From Novosphingobium pokkalii (GTDB taxonomy: Bacteria > Pseudomonadota > Alphaproteobacteria > Sphingomonadales > Sphingomonadaceae): a stretch of 64,000 bases of DNA. The notes beneath the pieces were generated by a model. The model was not told where the DNA came from. It searched no databases and worked only from the letters and a program-made list of their open reading frames with translations. The DNA lies in NCBI RefSeq assembly GCF_014652855.1, contig NZ_BMZP01000012.1, positions 62,001 to 126,000 of the forward strand, in the 5' to 3' direction. Shown piece after piece: positions 34,163 to 44,049 of this stretch. Made by a program: the position numbers and the translations under genes. Position 1 is the first letter of the stretch. The number at the start of each line of letters is the position of its first letter.

Positions 34163-36099
34163 ATATGCTGCCCGAAATCGGCGTCGTCCTCGTCCAGACC
34201 GCCGGACGAAAGATCGAGCGCAAATCCCTTGAGCCGGGCCTGCTGATCGCCGATCGATCCGGTTCGCGCCGGACGCGGCACCGCCACTGATGCCTTCCGG
34301 CGAGGGGGCGTGGTGGCGCCCGGCGCCGTGGCCCGTGTCTTGGGTTGAGCCGCAGCGCGACGGACCGGACGGCGGCCACTGTCCAGCGTGAAGTATGCCA
34401 ACCCGGCCTGAAGTTCTTCGGACTGGGCAGCGAGTTGCTCCGAAGTGGCCGAGACCTGTTCGGAAGCACCGGCATTCTGCTGCGTGACCTGGTCGAGCTG
34501 CTGGATCGCCTCGTTGATCTGCGACGCGCCGATATCCTGTTCGCGGCAGGCGGCGCTGATCTCGCTGATCAGCTCGGCAGTGCGGCGAATGTCGGGGACC
34601 AGCTTGGCCAGCATGTCGCCCGCTTCGGTTGCAGCCTTCACCGTGTCGGACGAGACCGCACCGATTTCCGAGGCCGCCGTCTGGCTGCGCTCGGCCAGTT
34701 TGCGCACTTCGCTGGCCACCACGGCAAAGCCCTTGCCATGCTCACCGGCGCGGGCGGCTTCCACCGCGGCATTGAGCGCGAGCAGATCGGTCTGGCGGGC
34801 GATTTCCTGGACGATGCCGATCTTGTCGGCAATCGTGCGCATGGCTTCCACTGCACGATTGACCACCACGCCCGAGCTTTCGGCGTCCTTCGACGATTGC
34901 CGCGCGATCTTTTCGGTCTGGGCGGCGTTGTCAGCGTTCTGCTTGATGTTGGCCGCCATCTCTTCCATCGCGGAAGAGGCCTGCTCGGCCGCAGCGGCCT
35001 GCTCGGCAACCCCTTGCGAGACCTGTTCGGAGCTTGCCGCCAGTTCCTGGCTTCCGGCCGACACGCTCTCGGCTGCCTCACCCACCTGGGCGGCAAAGCC
35101 GCGCAGATTGTCGATCAGCGTGTTGATGGCCTCCTTCATGCGCTGGTGATCGCCATCGCAGGCAATCTCCACCTTTTCACGCAGATCGCCTTCGCTCACT
35201 TTGGTCAGCACCCGGTTGCCCTCGGCGATCGGCAGCACGATCGCATCGAGCATCCTGTTGATGCCCCGCACCAGCGCGGCAAAGTCACCGGAAAAGCGGT
35301 CTGCCTCGCCACGCTGGTCCAGTTCGCCGGCGGTCGCGGCCCGGATCAACCGCTGGATTTCGGCGGTGATGTCACGCAGATTGCGGCGCAGGCTTTCGAT
35401 ATTGTCGTTGATGAATGCCTTCTTGCCCGGGAACTGCTCGATCGGCGCATCGAAATCGCCTTCGCCGAAGGCCTTGATGCAGGCCATGGCCTTTTTCTTG
35501 ACCGCGATATGTTCGCCAACCATCCGGTTGATGCCCTGCGCCATCGTGGCGAAGTCACCATGGAAGCGCTCTGTCGGCAGGGTCACGTCGATGTCGCCCT
35601 GGTCATGAGCGGCGCTCATCTGGTTGATCTCGCGGATCAGGCCGAGCAGATTGGCCCGCAGCGTTTCAATCACCTCGTTGATGAACGCCTTCTTGCCCGG
35701 GAAGGCTTCGAGCTGAGCGTTGAAATCGCCGACACCGATGGACTTGACGCAGGCCATGGCCTTTTTCTTGACCGCGATGTGTTCGCCGACCATCGCGTTG
35801 ATCGCCTTGGCCGCCTGATGCAGATCGCCCTGCAACCGCTCCACCGGCACGATGACGTCGATATCGCCGCGTTCGTGCTCCGCCGCCATGGTGCGGATGC
35901 TGCCAATCAGCTCTGCGGTCGGCAATGTTGCCCGGTCGAGCAGGCGATTGATCGCCTCGACCAGCGCGCCGGCGCGCCCATGGCCCGGCGGCACAGCCAG
36001 GCGCGCGGCCAGATCGCCACCCGCCAAGGCGGCCTCGACGCGCTCGATTTCCACAAACGTCGGCGCCAGCGACCCGAAATAGAACGTGTATGGCGGCAT
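34156..36099 (-). CDS. Soluble methyl-accepting chemotaxis protein with tandem HAMP-like repeats
   Basis: 647 residues and no membrane helix, so a cytoplasmic chemoreceptor. Residues about 1-320 are made of HAMP-like units; two of them, each with [24 protein letters not shown] and PGKKAFIN, form a 90-residue tandem duplication. The signalling domain (about 340-590) has the conserved hairpin tip [31 protein letters not shown] and KLAERS, which docks CheA and CheW. There is no CheR-tethering pentapeptide; the tail is a basic Pro/Ala-rich stretch then an acidic end. I prefer the ATG 36097-36099 (CAGGA upstream) over an ATG at 36150. The ligand is not evident. No che genes are nearby. Confidence 0.9.
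   Translation of the reverse strand: MPPYTFYFGSLAPTFVEIERVEAALAGGDLAARLAVPPGHGRAGALVEAINRLLDRATLPTAELIGSIRTMAAEHERGDIDVIVPVERLQGDLHQAAKAINAMVGEHIAVKKKAMACVKSIGVGDFNAQLEAFPGKKAFINEVIETLRANLLGLIREINQMSAAHDQGDIDVTLPTERFHGDFATMAQGINRMVGEHIAVKKKAMACIKAFGEGDFDAPIEQFPGKKAFINDNIESLRRNLRDITAEIQRLIRAATAGELDQRGEADRFSGDFAALVRGINRMLDAIVLPIAEGNRVLTKVSEGDLREKVEIACDGDHQRMKEAINTLIDNLRGFAAQVGEAAESVSAGSQELAASSEQVSQGVAEQAAAAEQASSAMEEMAANIKQNADNAAQTEKIARQSSKDAESSGVVVNRAVEAMRTIADKIGIVQEIARQTDLLALNAAVEAARAGEHGKGFAVVASEVRKLAERSQTAASEIGAVSSDTVKAATEAGDMLAKLVPDIRRTAELISEISAACREQDIGASQINEAIQQLDQVTQQNAGASEQVSATSEQLAAQSEELQAGLAYFTLDSGRRPVRRAAAQPKTRATAPGATTPPRRKASVAVPRPARTGSIGDQQARLKGFALDLSSGGLDEDDADFGQHMA
35474..35793. 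repeat. Tandem intragenic duplication, 270-base period
   Basis: The stretch at 35474-35523 recurs at 35744-35793 with only a few changes (AGGCCATGGCCTTTTTCTTG is identical in both). The offset is exactly 270 bases, or 90 codons. It encodes the two near-identical HAMP-like modules of the chemoreceptor. Confidence 0.85.
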
Positions 36100-36267
36100 T
36101 GATCCTGGCCTTTCCCTGCGGCGTTTGCGGGTACCGATCGATAGCGCCACGGCCTGTTCGCCGGGACGCTAGAAACGCCGCCCGATCCAATGGGCGCCAG
36201 CCTAGATCGCGGCGTTGAAAGCGCCGTAAAGCCCCGGCGCGTCATTCTACGCATCCACGCGGTGCGA

Positions 36268-36543
36268 TCACGATCCGGGCGTTACCCCGGTTGGCAGCGG
36301 AATGGCGGTGCCATCTTGGGTGATCAGCCGGGATGGTTGCCCAAAGCGATCGATCGTGATCGGAAGGCCAAACAGGCGGTTGGACCGCGGATCGCGGGGA
36401 ACGATGGCGAACACCGCGCGCTCGGCCTGCAACAAGCGCCAATCCGCCTCGGTCAGCCACCAGCGAACCGGGCGCGTACCCGTTCCGGGCAAGCCTCTGA
36501 CCACGCCATGGAGCAGGTATTCGGCGCGCACCAGAATGCTCAT
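36268..36543 (-). CDS. Hypothetical 91-residue protein
   Basis: The predicted product has a balanced composition with two clusters of aromatic residues (RPVRWWLTEADWRLL) and a beta-like C-terminal half (LFGLPITIDRFGQPSRLITQ), which looks more like a folded protein than a chance frame. I recognise no family. The ATG at 36541-36543 has no good ribosome binding site (GGTTCGACGG is the best nearby). It is isolated between the chemoreceptor and the 5-oxoprolinase genes, both on the same strand. If it is not a gene, 36100-36768 is a 670-base gap with nothing else I can support. Confidence 0.45.
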   Translation of the reverse strand: MSILVRAEYLLHGVVRGLPGTGTRPVRWWLTEADWRLLQAERAVFAIVPRDPRSNRLFGLPITIDRFGQPSRLITQDGTAIPLPTGVTPGS

Positions 36544-36768
36544 CGCCGGCCGTCGAACCTGCCGCTTCCGCTGGTCTCCCCTCGGGTAGCGATGCAGGAC
36601 ACCGGGATCGCGCGCGTGATCATCGCCTGCCTTGTGCTCCCTCTTCCTGCGACCAAGCGCGAGATTAGCGCAAGGAAACAGGCGGTCGCTACCGGCAAAG
36701 CCGAAGGTGGCGGCTTTCGGCGCGATGCTTTTCCGGGCAAGGCTGGGCTTTTCCCGGCAAGGCTGGCG

Positions 36769-39700
36769 CTAGGCCAGCCTAGCCGGCTCGCCATAGCCGC
36801 CCCCGCCCGGTGTCTCGATCACCAGGCGATCGCCGGCATCCAGTTCGGCGCGCGCGGTGCCGCCGATCGGCTCGATCCGGCCGTCGGCCCGCTCGATCCG
36901 CTGGGTGCCCGGAACGCCGGGCGCGCCACCGGCGAGGCCGAAAGGCGCCACCGCGCGGCTCGACGCGACCAGCGTGACGGTCATGGGTTCGAGCATGGTG
37001 ACAGCGCGAATGGCGCCGTCGCCGCCCGGCCATTGCCCGGCCCCACCCGATCCGCGTCGGATCGCGAAGCGGTCGAGCCGCACCGGATAGCGCTGTTCGA
37101 GAATTTCCGGGTCAGTGATCCGCGTGTTGGTCATGTGGGTGTGCACTGCGCTGGCGCCGGCAAAGCCTGGCCCTGCCCCTGCGCCGCCGCAAATCGTCTC
37201 GTAATACTGGTGAGACGCATTGCCGAACAGGAAGTTGTTCATCGTGCCCTGCGATGCAGCCGCCACCCCGAGCGCGCCGAACACCGCGTTGCACAGCGCC
37301 TGGCTCACTTCGGTATTGCCCGCCACCACCGCGCTGCCCGGCGGCGGCGCCAGGAACGAACCCTGGGGCACGACGATCCGCAGCGGCGCCAGGCAGCCTT
37401 CGTTGAGCGGGATCGCCTCGCCGGCAAGGCAGCGGAAGGCATAGAGCACGACCGCCCGCGTGACCGAGGGCGGCGCATTGAAATTGCCGGGGCTGGCCGG
37501 CCCGGTTCCGGTAAAGTCGATCACCGCCGTCCGCGCTACCGGATCGATCGTGACCGCCACGCGGATCGGCGCGCCGCTGTCCAGCCGGGTTTCGAACACG
37601 CCGTCGCGCAAGCCCGCCACCACGCGGCGGATGCTTTCCTCGGCATTGGCCATGACATGGCCCATGTAGCCGCGCACCATCGGCCAGCCGCGCGCGGCAA
37701 CCAGCGCCTGAAGCTCTGCCACGCCGCTGGCATTGGCCGCCAGTTGCGCCTTGATGTCGGCCACGTTGACATCAGGATTGCGCGCCGGCCATTCCGCCTC
37801 GGTCAGCAGGCGGCGAAACGCCTCCTCCTGGAACACGCCGCCATCGACCAGCAGGAAATCGTCGATCACCACGCCTTCTTCGGCCAGGCGCCGGGACTCG
37901 GGCGGCGTGGAGCCGGGCGTCATGCCGCCGATATCGGCATGGTGGCCGCGATTGGCCACGAAGAAGCGCAATTCGCCCGCGTCGAATACCGGGCTGATCA
38001 CCGTGACATCGGGCAAGTGGGTGCCGCCATGGAACGGATCGTTGAGCGCGATGGCGTCGCCAGGCTTGAGCGTGGCGCCGCGCCGCGCGAGCACGGCGCG
38101 CACACTGTCGCTCATCGCGCCCAGATGCACCGGAACATGCGGCGCATTGGCGATCAGGCGCCCCTGCGCGTCAAACAGAGCGCAGGAAAAATCGAGCCGT
38201 TCCTTCATGTTGACGCTGCTCGACGTGTTGCGCAGGACAACGCCCATGCGCTCGGCAATGCCCATGAACTGGGTGTTGAACAGTTCGAGTTGCACCGGAT
38301 CGGCCACGGCCGGATCGTCCAGCGCGCGCGCAGCGGCACCGTCGTGATGAAGCAGCAGTTCGCCGTGCTCGCCCACTGCCAAGCGCCAGCCAGGCTCGAC
38401 CATCGTCGTGGCGGTTTCTTCGCGCACCAGGATCGGGCCGTCCAGCCGGTCCCCCGGCCGCAACGCCGCGCGATCGAACACTGGGACGGCGTGCTCGGCG
38501 CCGCCGGTCCAAATGGGGACTGTGGCGATCGGTGCAGGAAGCGCGCCATCGCGCACCGGCAAGGGCAGTGGCGCGGCCGTGTCACCGGGCAGCAAGACCT
38601 CGACCATCAGGCTCTCGATCACGATCGCGCGATCCGGGCTGGTGAAGCCGAAGCGGGCCTGGTGCGCTGCCTCGAACGCCGCGCGCATCGCCACGGCATC
38701 GCCCAGCGGCACGCCCAGCGCGGTATCCGTGCCGGCATAGCGCAGATGCGCCGTGGCGCTGCACCGCACGGCATCTCCGCCGCCAAGGTCGGCTGCGGCC
38801 TCGTCACCCAGCGCGCGGGTCAGTCCATCAAGCCGGGCCACCGCTGCCGCATCGAGCGGCTGTTCCACCGAACGCTGGCGCAAGGCCGCGCGATCGGCCA
38901 GGCCCATGCCATAGGCTGACAGCACGCCTGCCAGCGGATGGATCAGCACCTGCCGCATGCCCAGCAATTCGGCAACGCGGCAGGCGTGCTGCCCGCCTGC
39001 CCCGCCAAAGCATTGCAGCACGAAACCAGCCACGTCCTCGCCGCGCTCCAGCGCCACGCGCTTGATCGCGGCGGCCATGTTGGCCACGGCGATGGACAGG
39101 AACCCTTCGGCCACCGCGCGGGGATCCTGCGGAGCGCCCGTCGCCGCCGCGATCCGCTGCGCCAGGGTGGCAAAACCTTCGGCCACCGCTCCGGCGTCGA
39201 GCGGCTGGTCCCCGCCTGGCCCGAACACCGCCGGAAAATGCTCCGGCCGGATCTTGCCGACCAGCACATTGGCATCGGTCACCGTCAGCGGCCCGCCGCG
39301 CCGGTAGCAGGCCGGGCCGGGATTGGCCCCGGCGCTGTCCGGCCCGACGCGATAGCGCGCGCCGTCGAACTGCAGGATCGATCCGCCGCCGGCCGCCACC
39401 GTATCGATCGCCATCATCGGCACGCGCATTTCCACCCCGGCGACGACGGCATCGAGCACACGCTCGAACGCGCCGGCATAGAGCGCCACGTCGGTGGAAG
39501 TGCCGCCCATGTCGAACCCGATCACCCGCGTGAACCCAGCCTGCTCGGCCGTGCGCGCGGCGGCCACCACGCCGCCCGCCGGGCCGGAAAGGATCGCGTC
39601 CTTGCCCTGGAAATGCGCGGCATCGGCCAGGCCGCCGTTGGACTGCATGAAATGGAGCGGCACCGCGCCCAGCGCCCCGGCCACGCGATCGACATAGCGG

Positions 39701-40356
39701 CGCAGCACCGGCGAGAGATAGGCATCGACCACGCTCGTCCGCCCGCGCGAGACCAGCCCGATCAGCGGGCTGACCGCATGGCTGGCCGAAACCTGCGCGA
39801 ACCCCGCCTCCCGCGCCAGCCGCGCGACCCTGGCTTCCATGCCGGGATGGGCCCAGGCGTGGGCCAGCGCAATTGCCACGGCGGCATAGCCCTGCGCCCG
39901 CGCCGCGCGCAGATCGGCCAGGACTTTGGCTTCGTCGAGCGGCAACACGGCGTGGCCGTCACGGTCGATCCGGCCGCCCACTTCCAGCACACCTTCATGC
40001 AGCGGATCGGGCTGGCGGATCGCCAGGGCGAACAAGTCGGGACGGGTCTGGTCGCCGATCGTGAGCAGATCGGCAAAGCCGCGATCCACCACCAGCAGCG
40101 TGCGCGCGCCCTTGCGTTCGAGCAGGGCGTTGGTGGCCACGGTCGTGCCCATCTTCACTTCATCGATCGCCCCGGCCGGCCAGGGCTCATCCGCGCCCAG
40201 GCCCAGAATCTGGCGGATGCCGGCAATCGCGGCATCGGCATAGCGCTCCGGGTTTTCGCTCAACAGCTTGGCCGTGGAAAGCCGTCCCTCGGGCGAGCGC
40301 GCGACAATGTCGGTGAACGTGCCGCCACGATCGATCCAGAACCGCCATCCGCTCAC
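36769..40356 (-). CDS. ATP-dependent 5-oxoprolinase (fused HyuA-HyuB)
   Basis: 1195 residues. The N-terminal HyuA half has the ATP-binding [16 protein letters not shown] segment at residues 5-20, [14 protein letters not shown] near 290 and the swivelling domain; the HyuB half starts near 690 ([20 protein letters not shown]) and includes the metal-site region [17 protein letters not shown] and GGGGYG near the end. The fused type opens 5-oxoproline (pyroglutamate) to glutamate using ATP. Hydantoinases are usually separate subunits, which favours oxoprolinase. The GTG at 40354-40356 follows GAGGG at 8 bases; the open frame to 40593 would overlap the divergent MarR gene and is rejected. It is divergent from the MarR-DUF969-DUF979-DUF2891 operon. 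Confidence 0.9.
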   Translation of the reverse strand: MSGWRFWIDRGGTFTDIVARSPEGRLSTAKLLSENPERYADAAIAGIRQILGLGADEPWPAGAIDEVKMGTTVATNALLERKGARTLLVVDRGFADLLTIGDQTRPDLFALAIRQPDPLHEGVLEVGGRIDRDGHAVLPLDEAKVLADLRAARAQGYAAVAIALAHAWAHPGMEARVARLAREAGFAQVSASHAVSPLIGLVSRGRTSVVDAYLSPVLRRYVDRVAGALGAVPLHFMQSNGGLADAAHFQGKDAILSGPAGGVVAAARTAEQAGFTRVIGFDMGGTSTDVALYAGAFERVLDAVVAGVEMRVPMMAIDTVAAGGGSILQFDGARYRVGPDSAGANPGPACYRRGGPLTVTDANVLVGKIRPEHFPAVFGPGGDQPLDAGAVAEGFATLAQRIAAATGAPQDPRAVAEGFLSIAVANMAAAIKRVALERGEDVAGFVLQCFGGAGGQHACRVAELLGMRQVLIHPLAGVLSAYGMGLADRAALRQRSVEQPLDAAAVARLDGLTRALGDEAAADLGGGDAVRCSATAHLRYAGTDTALGVPLGDAVAMRAAFEAAHQARFGFTSPDRAIVIESLMVEVLLPGDTAAPLPLPVRDGALPAPIATVPIWTGGAEHAVPVFDRAALRPGDRLDGPILVREETATTMVEPGWRLAVGEHGELLLHHDGAAARALDDPAVADPVQLELFNTQFMGIAERMGVVLRNTSSSVNMKERLDFSCALFDAQGRLIANAPHVPVHLGAMSDSVRAVLARRGATLKPGDAIALNDPFHGGTHLPDVTVISPVFDAGELRFFVANRGHHADIGGMTPGSTPPESRRLAEEGVVIDDFLLVDGGVFQEEAFRRLLTEAEWPARNPDVNVADIKAQLAANASGVAELQALVAARGWPMVRGYMGHVMANAEESIRRVVAGLRDGVFETRLDSGAPIRVAVTIDPVARTAVIDFTGTGPASPGNFNAPPSVTRAVVLYAFRCLAGEAIPLNEGCLAPLRIVVPQGSFLAPPPGSAVVAGNTEVSQALCNAVFGALGVAAASQGTMNNFLFGNASHQYYETICGGAGAGPGFAGASAVHTHMTNTRITDPEILEQRYPVRLDRFAIRRGSGGAGQWPGGDGAIRAVTMLEPMTVTLVASSRAVAPFGLAGGAPGVPGTQRIERADGRIEPIGGTARAELDAGDRLVIETPGGGGYGEPARLA

Positions 40357-40371
40357 GCTGCCCACCCTCAC

Positions 40372-40415
40372 TGACAATTTATCGACGAATCGCAGCGTAA
40401 ATGTTGACAGTTCAT
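40372..40415. promoter_or_regulatory. Direct repeats in the MarR/oxoprolinase gap
   Basis: TGACAATTTAT (40372-40382) and TGACAGTTCAT (40405-40415) match at 9 of 11 positions and are 33 bases apart, about three helical turns. They lie in the 100-base gap shared by the divergent oxoprolinase and MarR genes; the second includes a TTGACA that could be a -35 element. They are candidate MarR or RNA polymerase sites; function is inferred. Confidence 0.4.
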
Positions 40416-40456
40416 TTGCATAGGGCACAGATGCTTCATCGCGCAGGAGGGCAGGC

Positions 40457-41002
40457 ATGGCAGGGCAGCACTGTGGGGAACAGCACCGGGGGGAACAGCG
40501 CCGGTGCACAGCGATCGTCTCTTCCGCGCATCTTGCCGACGGCGCGGCGCCGACCCTGTCGGAGCTGGAATTCAGCCTGACGCTCGCCGCCACGGCCTAT
40601 CACCGCTGGATCGCGCGCTGTGCGGCGGCCAGCGGGATGGCGCTGGCCCCGCTCGAAGTGCTGATCCTGCACACCGTCCGCCACCGCGACCGGCCCAAGC
40701 GCATGGCCGATATCGCCCTGGTGCTCGATATCGAGGACACCCACCTGGTGACTTATGCCATCCGCAAGCTGGAAAAAGCGGGGCTGGTCTCAACCCGGCG
40801 CATGGGCAAGGAAAAGCTGATCGGCGCCACCGAGGCGGGAATCGCCTTCTGCGCCACCTATCGCACGATCCGGGAAAGCGTTCTGGCTGAGCCGGTTGCC
40901 GCCGATGGCCCGGACGCCGCCGCGCTGGCCCAGGCCGCCAGCGTGCTGCGCCGCCTGTCGGAGCGGTACAACCAGGCGGCGCGCGCCGCCGCAACGCTCT
41001 GA
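40457..41002 (+). CDS. MarR-type winged-helix regulator
   Basis: 181 residues. The winged-helix core runs from about residue 35 to 140: [20 protein letters not shown] (dimer helix), [20 protein letters not shown], the recognition helix around [19 protein letters not shown] and the wing [15 protein letters not shown]. This subgroup is often just called winged-helix DNA-binding protein. AGGAGG lies 6 bases before the ATG. It heads the DUF969-DUF979-DUF2891 operon and is divergent from the 5-oxoprolinase, so it probably senses pyroglutamate, glutamate or a related ligand and controls both sides. Confidence 0.87.
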   Translation: MAGQHCGEQHRGEQRRCTAIVSSAHLADGAAPTLSELEFSLTLAATAYHRWIARCAAASGMALAPLEVLILHTVRHRDRPKRMADIALVLDIEDTHLVTYAIRKLEKAGLVSTRRMGKEKLIGATEAGIAFCATYRTIRESVLAEPVAADGPDAAALAQAASVLRRLSERYNQAARAAATL

Positions 41003-41013
41003 GCGGCGCTGCG

Positions 41014-41673
41014 ATGCTGGTCCTGTCGGGCATCGTCATCATCGTCGCCGGCTTTGCGATGCGCGTCCATCCGCTGCTGGTGGTCACCGTCGCCGCCTTT
41101 GCCAGCGCCGCAGCGGCCGGCATGGCGCCGCTTGCGGTGGTCGCGCTGATCGGCAAGGCTTTTGTCGATGCGCGGTTCCTGGCGGTCGCCTGGCTCGCCC
41201 TGCCGGCGATCGGCCTGCTCGAACGCGCGGGATTGCGCGAACAGGCGCGTGCCATGGTGCAGCGCTTGCGAGGCGCCACCGCAGGGCGCGTGCTGCTCGG
41301 CTATTTCGTGCTGCGCCAGGCCGCCGCCGCGCTGGGCTTGACGGCGCTGGGCGGACATGTGCCGATGGTGCGCCCGATCGTCGCCCCGATGGTGGAAGGC
41401 GCGGCAGAGCGCGATGCCGAGGCGCCGCTTGATGAAGACGAGCGCCAGCGCCTGCGCGCCCATGCCGCCGCCGTTGACAACATCGCGCTGTTCTTTGGCG
41501 AGGACGTGTTCATCGCGGTCGGCTCGATCCTGTTGATCCGGGCGATCCTGCAACAGGAAGGCGTGACCATCGCGCCACTATCGGTGGCGCTCTGGGCGAT
41601 CCCCACCGCCCTGGCGGCCCTGCTGATCCATGGCCTGCGCCTGCTCCGCCTCGATCGCAAGGCAGCGCGATGA
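41014..41673 (+). CDS. DUF969 membrane protein (putative transporter subunit)
   Basis: 219 residues with about five or six membrane helices. It matches DUF969 through the first helices (MLVLSGIVIIVAGFAMR) and the conserved GGHVPMVRPIVAPMVEGAAE segment around residue 110, plus the ALFFGEDVFIAVGSILL-like helix. DUF969 and DUF979 proteins nearly always occur as a pair in one operon and are thought to form a two-part permease; no member with a proven substrate is known to me. It follows the MarR gene by 11 bases and overlaps the DUF979 start (ATGA). Beside a 5-oxoprolinase, pyroglutamate or a pyroglutamyl peptide is the natural guess for the cargo. Confidence 0.85.
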   Translation: MLVLSGIVIIVAGFAMRVHPLLVVTVAAFASAAAAGMAPLAVVALIGKAFVDARFLAVAWLALPAIGLLERAGLREQARAMVQRLRGATAGRVLLGYFVLRQAAAALGLTALGGHVPMVRPIVAPMVEGAAERDAEAPLDEDERQRLRAHAAAVDNIALFFGEDVFIAVGSILLIRAILQQEGVTIAPLSVALWAIPTALAALLIHGLRLLRLDRKAAR

Positions 41674-42632
41674 TCGGGCTCGACGCCATCGGCCTTGCCG
41701 CCGCCGCGCTGCCGGCAACGGTTGCCCTCCATCATGCGCTCGATCGGCACGGCGCGCGGCGCTGGCGCAATGCCGCGTTCTGGGCCGCATTTGCCACCAC
41801 CCTCGGCGCCGGCCCCTGGCTGCCCGATCTGGCCAATGGATGCCTGGTCCTGGCCATGGTGGCACTGGCCACGCTCGGCCTGCGCCCCGGTGCGGTGACC
41901 AGCAGCGACGAGACCACGCGCGCGGCCGGCGCGCGTCGCTGGGGTGCGCGGCTGTTCCTGCCAGCCCTGGCCCTGCCGCTGGTGACGCTGGGCGGCACGC
42001 TGGGCCTGCCCGATGGGCGGATTGCCGGCATCGCCCTGATCGAACCCAAGCAGGTGACGCTGGCCGCGCTGGTGGCTGGCGCCGCCGTCGCGCTCGGGCT
42101 CGCTCTGCTGCTCACGCGCCCGCCGCGCGGCACCACGCCGGCCGAAACGCGCCGCCTGGCCGATGGCATCGGCTGGCCGATGATCCTGCCGCAGATGCTG
42201 GCTGCGCTGGGCGGCGTCTTCGCGCTTGCCGGCGTGGGCAAGGTGGTGGCCGACGGCGTGCTCGGCGTAGTCGCGGTCGATACGCCACTGGTCGCCACGC
42301 TGGTCTATTGCCTCGGCATGGCGCTGTTCACCATCGTGATGGGCAATGCCTTTGCCGCGTTCCCGATCATGACCCTGGGCATCGGCGTGCCGATCCTGAT
42401 CCACAAGCTGGGCGGTGATCCGGCTGCGGTCGCGGCGCTTGGCATGCTGTCGGGCTTTTGCGGCACCCTGCTCACGCCGATGGCGGCCAACTTCAACATC
42501 GTGCCGGTCGCCGCGCTGGAGTTGCGCGATCGCTTTGCCGTGATCCGCGTCCAGGCGCCCACGGCGATCCTGCTTCTGGCCTTCAACATCGCCGCCCTCG
42601 CTCTGCTCGCCTTTCCCGGAACTCCACGATGA
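41670..42632 (+). CDS. DUF979 membrane protein (putative transporter subunit)
   Basis: 320 residues with about nine or ten membrane helices. Conserved DUF979 blocks are present: IGWPMILPQMLAALGGVFAL, GNAFAAFPIMTLGIGVPILI and SGFCGTLLTPMAANFNIVPV. The last two, with paired glycine/asparagine/proline breaks in helices, look like substrate- or ion-binding hairpins, as in ion-coupled carriers, and make this the likely transport subunit. Start and stop overlap both neighbours by four bases, so DUF969, DUF979 and DUF2891 should be made in fixed proportion. Substrate inferred from context only. Confidence 0.85.
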   Translation: MIGLDAIGLAAAALPATVALHHALDRHGARRWRNAAFWAAFATTLGAGPWLPDLANGCLVLAMVALATLGLRPGAVTSSDETTRAAGARRWGARLFLPALALPLVTLGGTLGLPDGRIAGIALIEPKQVTLAALVAGAAVALGLALLLTRPPRGTTPAETRRLADGIGWPMILPQMLAALGGVFALAGVGKVVADGVLGVVAVDTPLVATLVYCLGMALFTIVMGNAFAAFPIMTLGIGVPILIHKLGGDPAAVAALGMLSGFCGTLLTPMAANFNIVPVAALELRDRFAVIRVQAPTAILLLAFNIAALALLAFPGTPR

Positions 42633-43630
42633 CTCCAGATCTTGCCGCCCGCTTCGCCCGGATCGCGCTTGGCCATGTCGAGCGGCCCTATCCGCACAAG
42701 GCCGACCACGTGATGGACGGCGATGCCGACAGCTATCGGCCGCAGGCGGTCCACCCGATCTTCTACGGCAGCTTTGACTGGCATAGCTGTGTCCACGGCT
42801 ACTGGCTGCTGGCACGGGTGCGGCGGCTGTTCCCCGATCTTCCCGAAGTGGCCGCGATCGACGCGCTGTTTGATCGCGCGTTTACCGCTGCCAAGGTGGA
42901 GGCGGAGCGCGCCTACCTCGATCGCCCCAGCGCGCGCGGGTTCGAGCGGCCCTATGGCTGGGCCTGGGCACTGATGCTGGCCAGCGAACTGATCGTGCAA
43001 GACAGCCCGCATGCCGCACCGTTGGCGCCGCTGGCCGATGCCTTCGTCGCGCGGTTCGAAGGCTTCCTGCCCAAGCTGGTCTATCCCGTGCGCGCGGGTG
43101 TCCACGCCAACACCGCCTTCGCGCTGGTGCTGGCCGAACGCCATGCGCGGGTGACCGGAAACACTGCGTTTCGCGCCCTGCTGCGGGACCGCGCCGAGGC
43201 CTGGTTCGGGCAGGACCGGGCCGCGCAGGCCTGGGAACCGAGCGGCGAGGATTTCCTCTCCCCCGTCCTGACCGAAGCCCTGGCGATGCAGGCGCTTTTG
43301 CCTGCCGACGCCTTTGCGCCGTGGTTTGCCGCGTTCCTGCCAGACCTTGCCAACAGCCAGCCGGACACGCTGTTTGCGCCCGCGCAGGTCAGCGACCGCA
43401 GCGACGGGAAAATCGCCCATCTCGACGGCCTCAATCTCAGCCGCGCCTGGGCCATGGGCAGCCTTGCCAGCGCAGTGCCCGGCGCGGCCGGCGCCGTGCT
43501 GCGCGAGGCTGCCGCCCGGCACCTTGCCGCCGCGATCGATGAAGTCGCGGGCGACTACATGGGCGAGCACTGGCTGGCGAGCTTCGCCATGCTGGCGCTG
43601 ACCGGAACCGACGGCGCCGTTGCTGCATAA
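42629..43630 (+). CDS. DUF2891 protein (probable alpha/alpha-toroid enzyme)
   Basis: 333 residues, no signal peptide or membrane helix. The conserved DUF2891 start is seen (HPIFYGSFDWHSCVHGYWLL near residues 42-61), with paired His/Asp/Trp residues that look catalytic, and RPYGWAWALMLASEL, RAGVHANTAFALVLA and EPSGEDFLSPVL follow. The repeated helical pairs suggest an (alpha/alpha) barrel as in glycoside hydrolases or epimerases. No activity is known to me. It is translationally coupled to the DUF979 gene (ATGA overlap). In the operon it may process the imported compound to feed 5-oxoprolinase. Confidence 0.83.
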   Translation: MTPDLAARFARIALGHVERPYPHKADHVMDGDADSYRPQAVHPIFYGSFDWHSCVHGYWLLARVRRLFPDLPEVAAIDALFDRAFTAAKVEAERAYLDRPSARGFERPYGWAWALMLASELIVQDSPHAAPLAPLADAFVARFEGFLPKLVYPVRAGVHANTAFALVLAERHARVTGNTAFRALLRDRAEAWFGQDRAAQAWEPSGEDFLSPVLTEALAMQALLPADAFAPWFAAFLPDLANSQPDTLFAPAQVSDRSDGKIAHLDGLNLSRAWAMGSLASAVPGAAGAVLREAAARHLAAAIDEVAGDYMGEHWLASFAMLALTGTDGAVAA

Positions 43631-43643
43631 AGGAGACGCACCC

Positions 43644-44045
43644 ATGCCCCATGTCGACGCATTCGATCACATCGTTCTCAACGTGCGCGACGTCGAAGTA
43701 GCGGCCCGCTGGTATGGCGACGTGCTCGGGATGCAGCGCGAGGACCGCGCCAGCCCTGGCGGGGCCACGCGCACCAGCCTCCATTTCGGCCAGAACAAGA
43801 TCAACCTGCGCCCGATCTCGGCAACGCAGGAAGACTGGTTCACCGGCCACGCGCCGACACCGGGCAGCGACGATCTTTGTTTCCTGACCCAGGAGACGCC
43901 CGACCGCGTGGTGGCCGACCTGGCGCGCCATGGCGTGCCGATCGAACTCGGCCCGGTCACCAAGGCTGGTGCACGCGGACCGATCCGCTCGGTCTATGTG
44001 CGCGATCCCGACGGAAACCTCATCGAGATCGCGTCCTACCCCTGA
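43644..44045 (+). CDS. VOC-family (glyoxalase/dioxygenase-like) protein
   Basis: 133 residues. One vicinal-oxygen-chelate module pair: FDHIVLNVRDVEVAARWYGDVLGM at the start (metal His in DHIVL), FGQNKINLRP in the middle, and VYVRDPDGNLIEIASYP at the end (metal Glu). AGGAGA lies 7 bases before the ATG at 43644. It follows the DUF2891 gene by 13 bases and should be on the same transcript. VOC proteins catalyse isomerisation, glyoxalase or antibiotic-inactivating reactions; here a role in the pyroglutamate pathway is possible, but I see no specific evidence. It converges with the GH2 gene, only four bases apart. Confidence 0.85.
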   Translation: MPHVDAFDHIVLNVRDVEVAARWYGDVLGMQREDRASPGGATRTSLHFGQNKINLRPISATQEDWFTGHAPTPGSDDLCFLTQETPDRVVADLARHGVPIELGPVTKAGARGPIRSVYVRDPDGNLIEIASYP

Positions 44046-44049
44046 CCCA

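Noticed and set aside
36190..38919. Very long open frame on the plus strand opposite the 5-oxoprolinase gene
   Set aside because: Its product is Arg/His/Gln-rich with no family motif and mirrors a clear gene on the other strand; GC-rich third positions keep antisense frames open.
40357..40593. N-terminal extension of the 5-oxoprolinase gene
   Set aside because: The added residues are Arg/Cys-rich, would overlap the MarR coding region and lack a binding site; the GTG at 40354-40356 has GAGGG and begins at the conserved domain.
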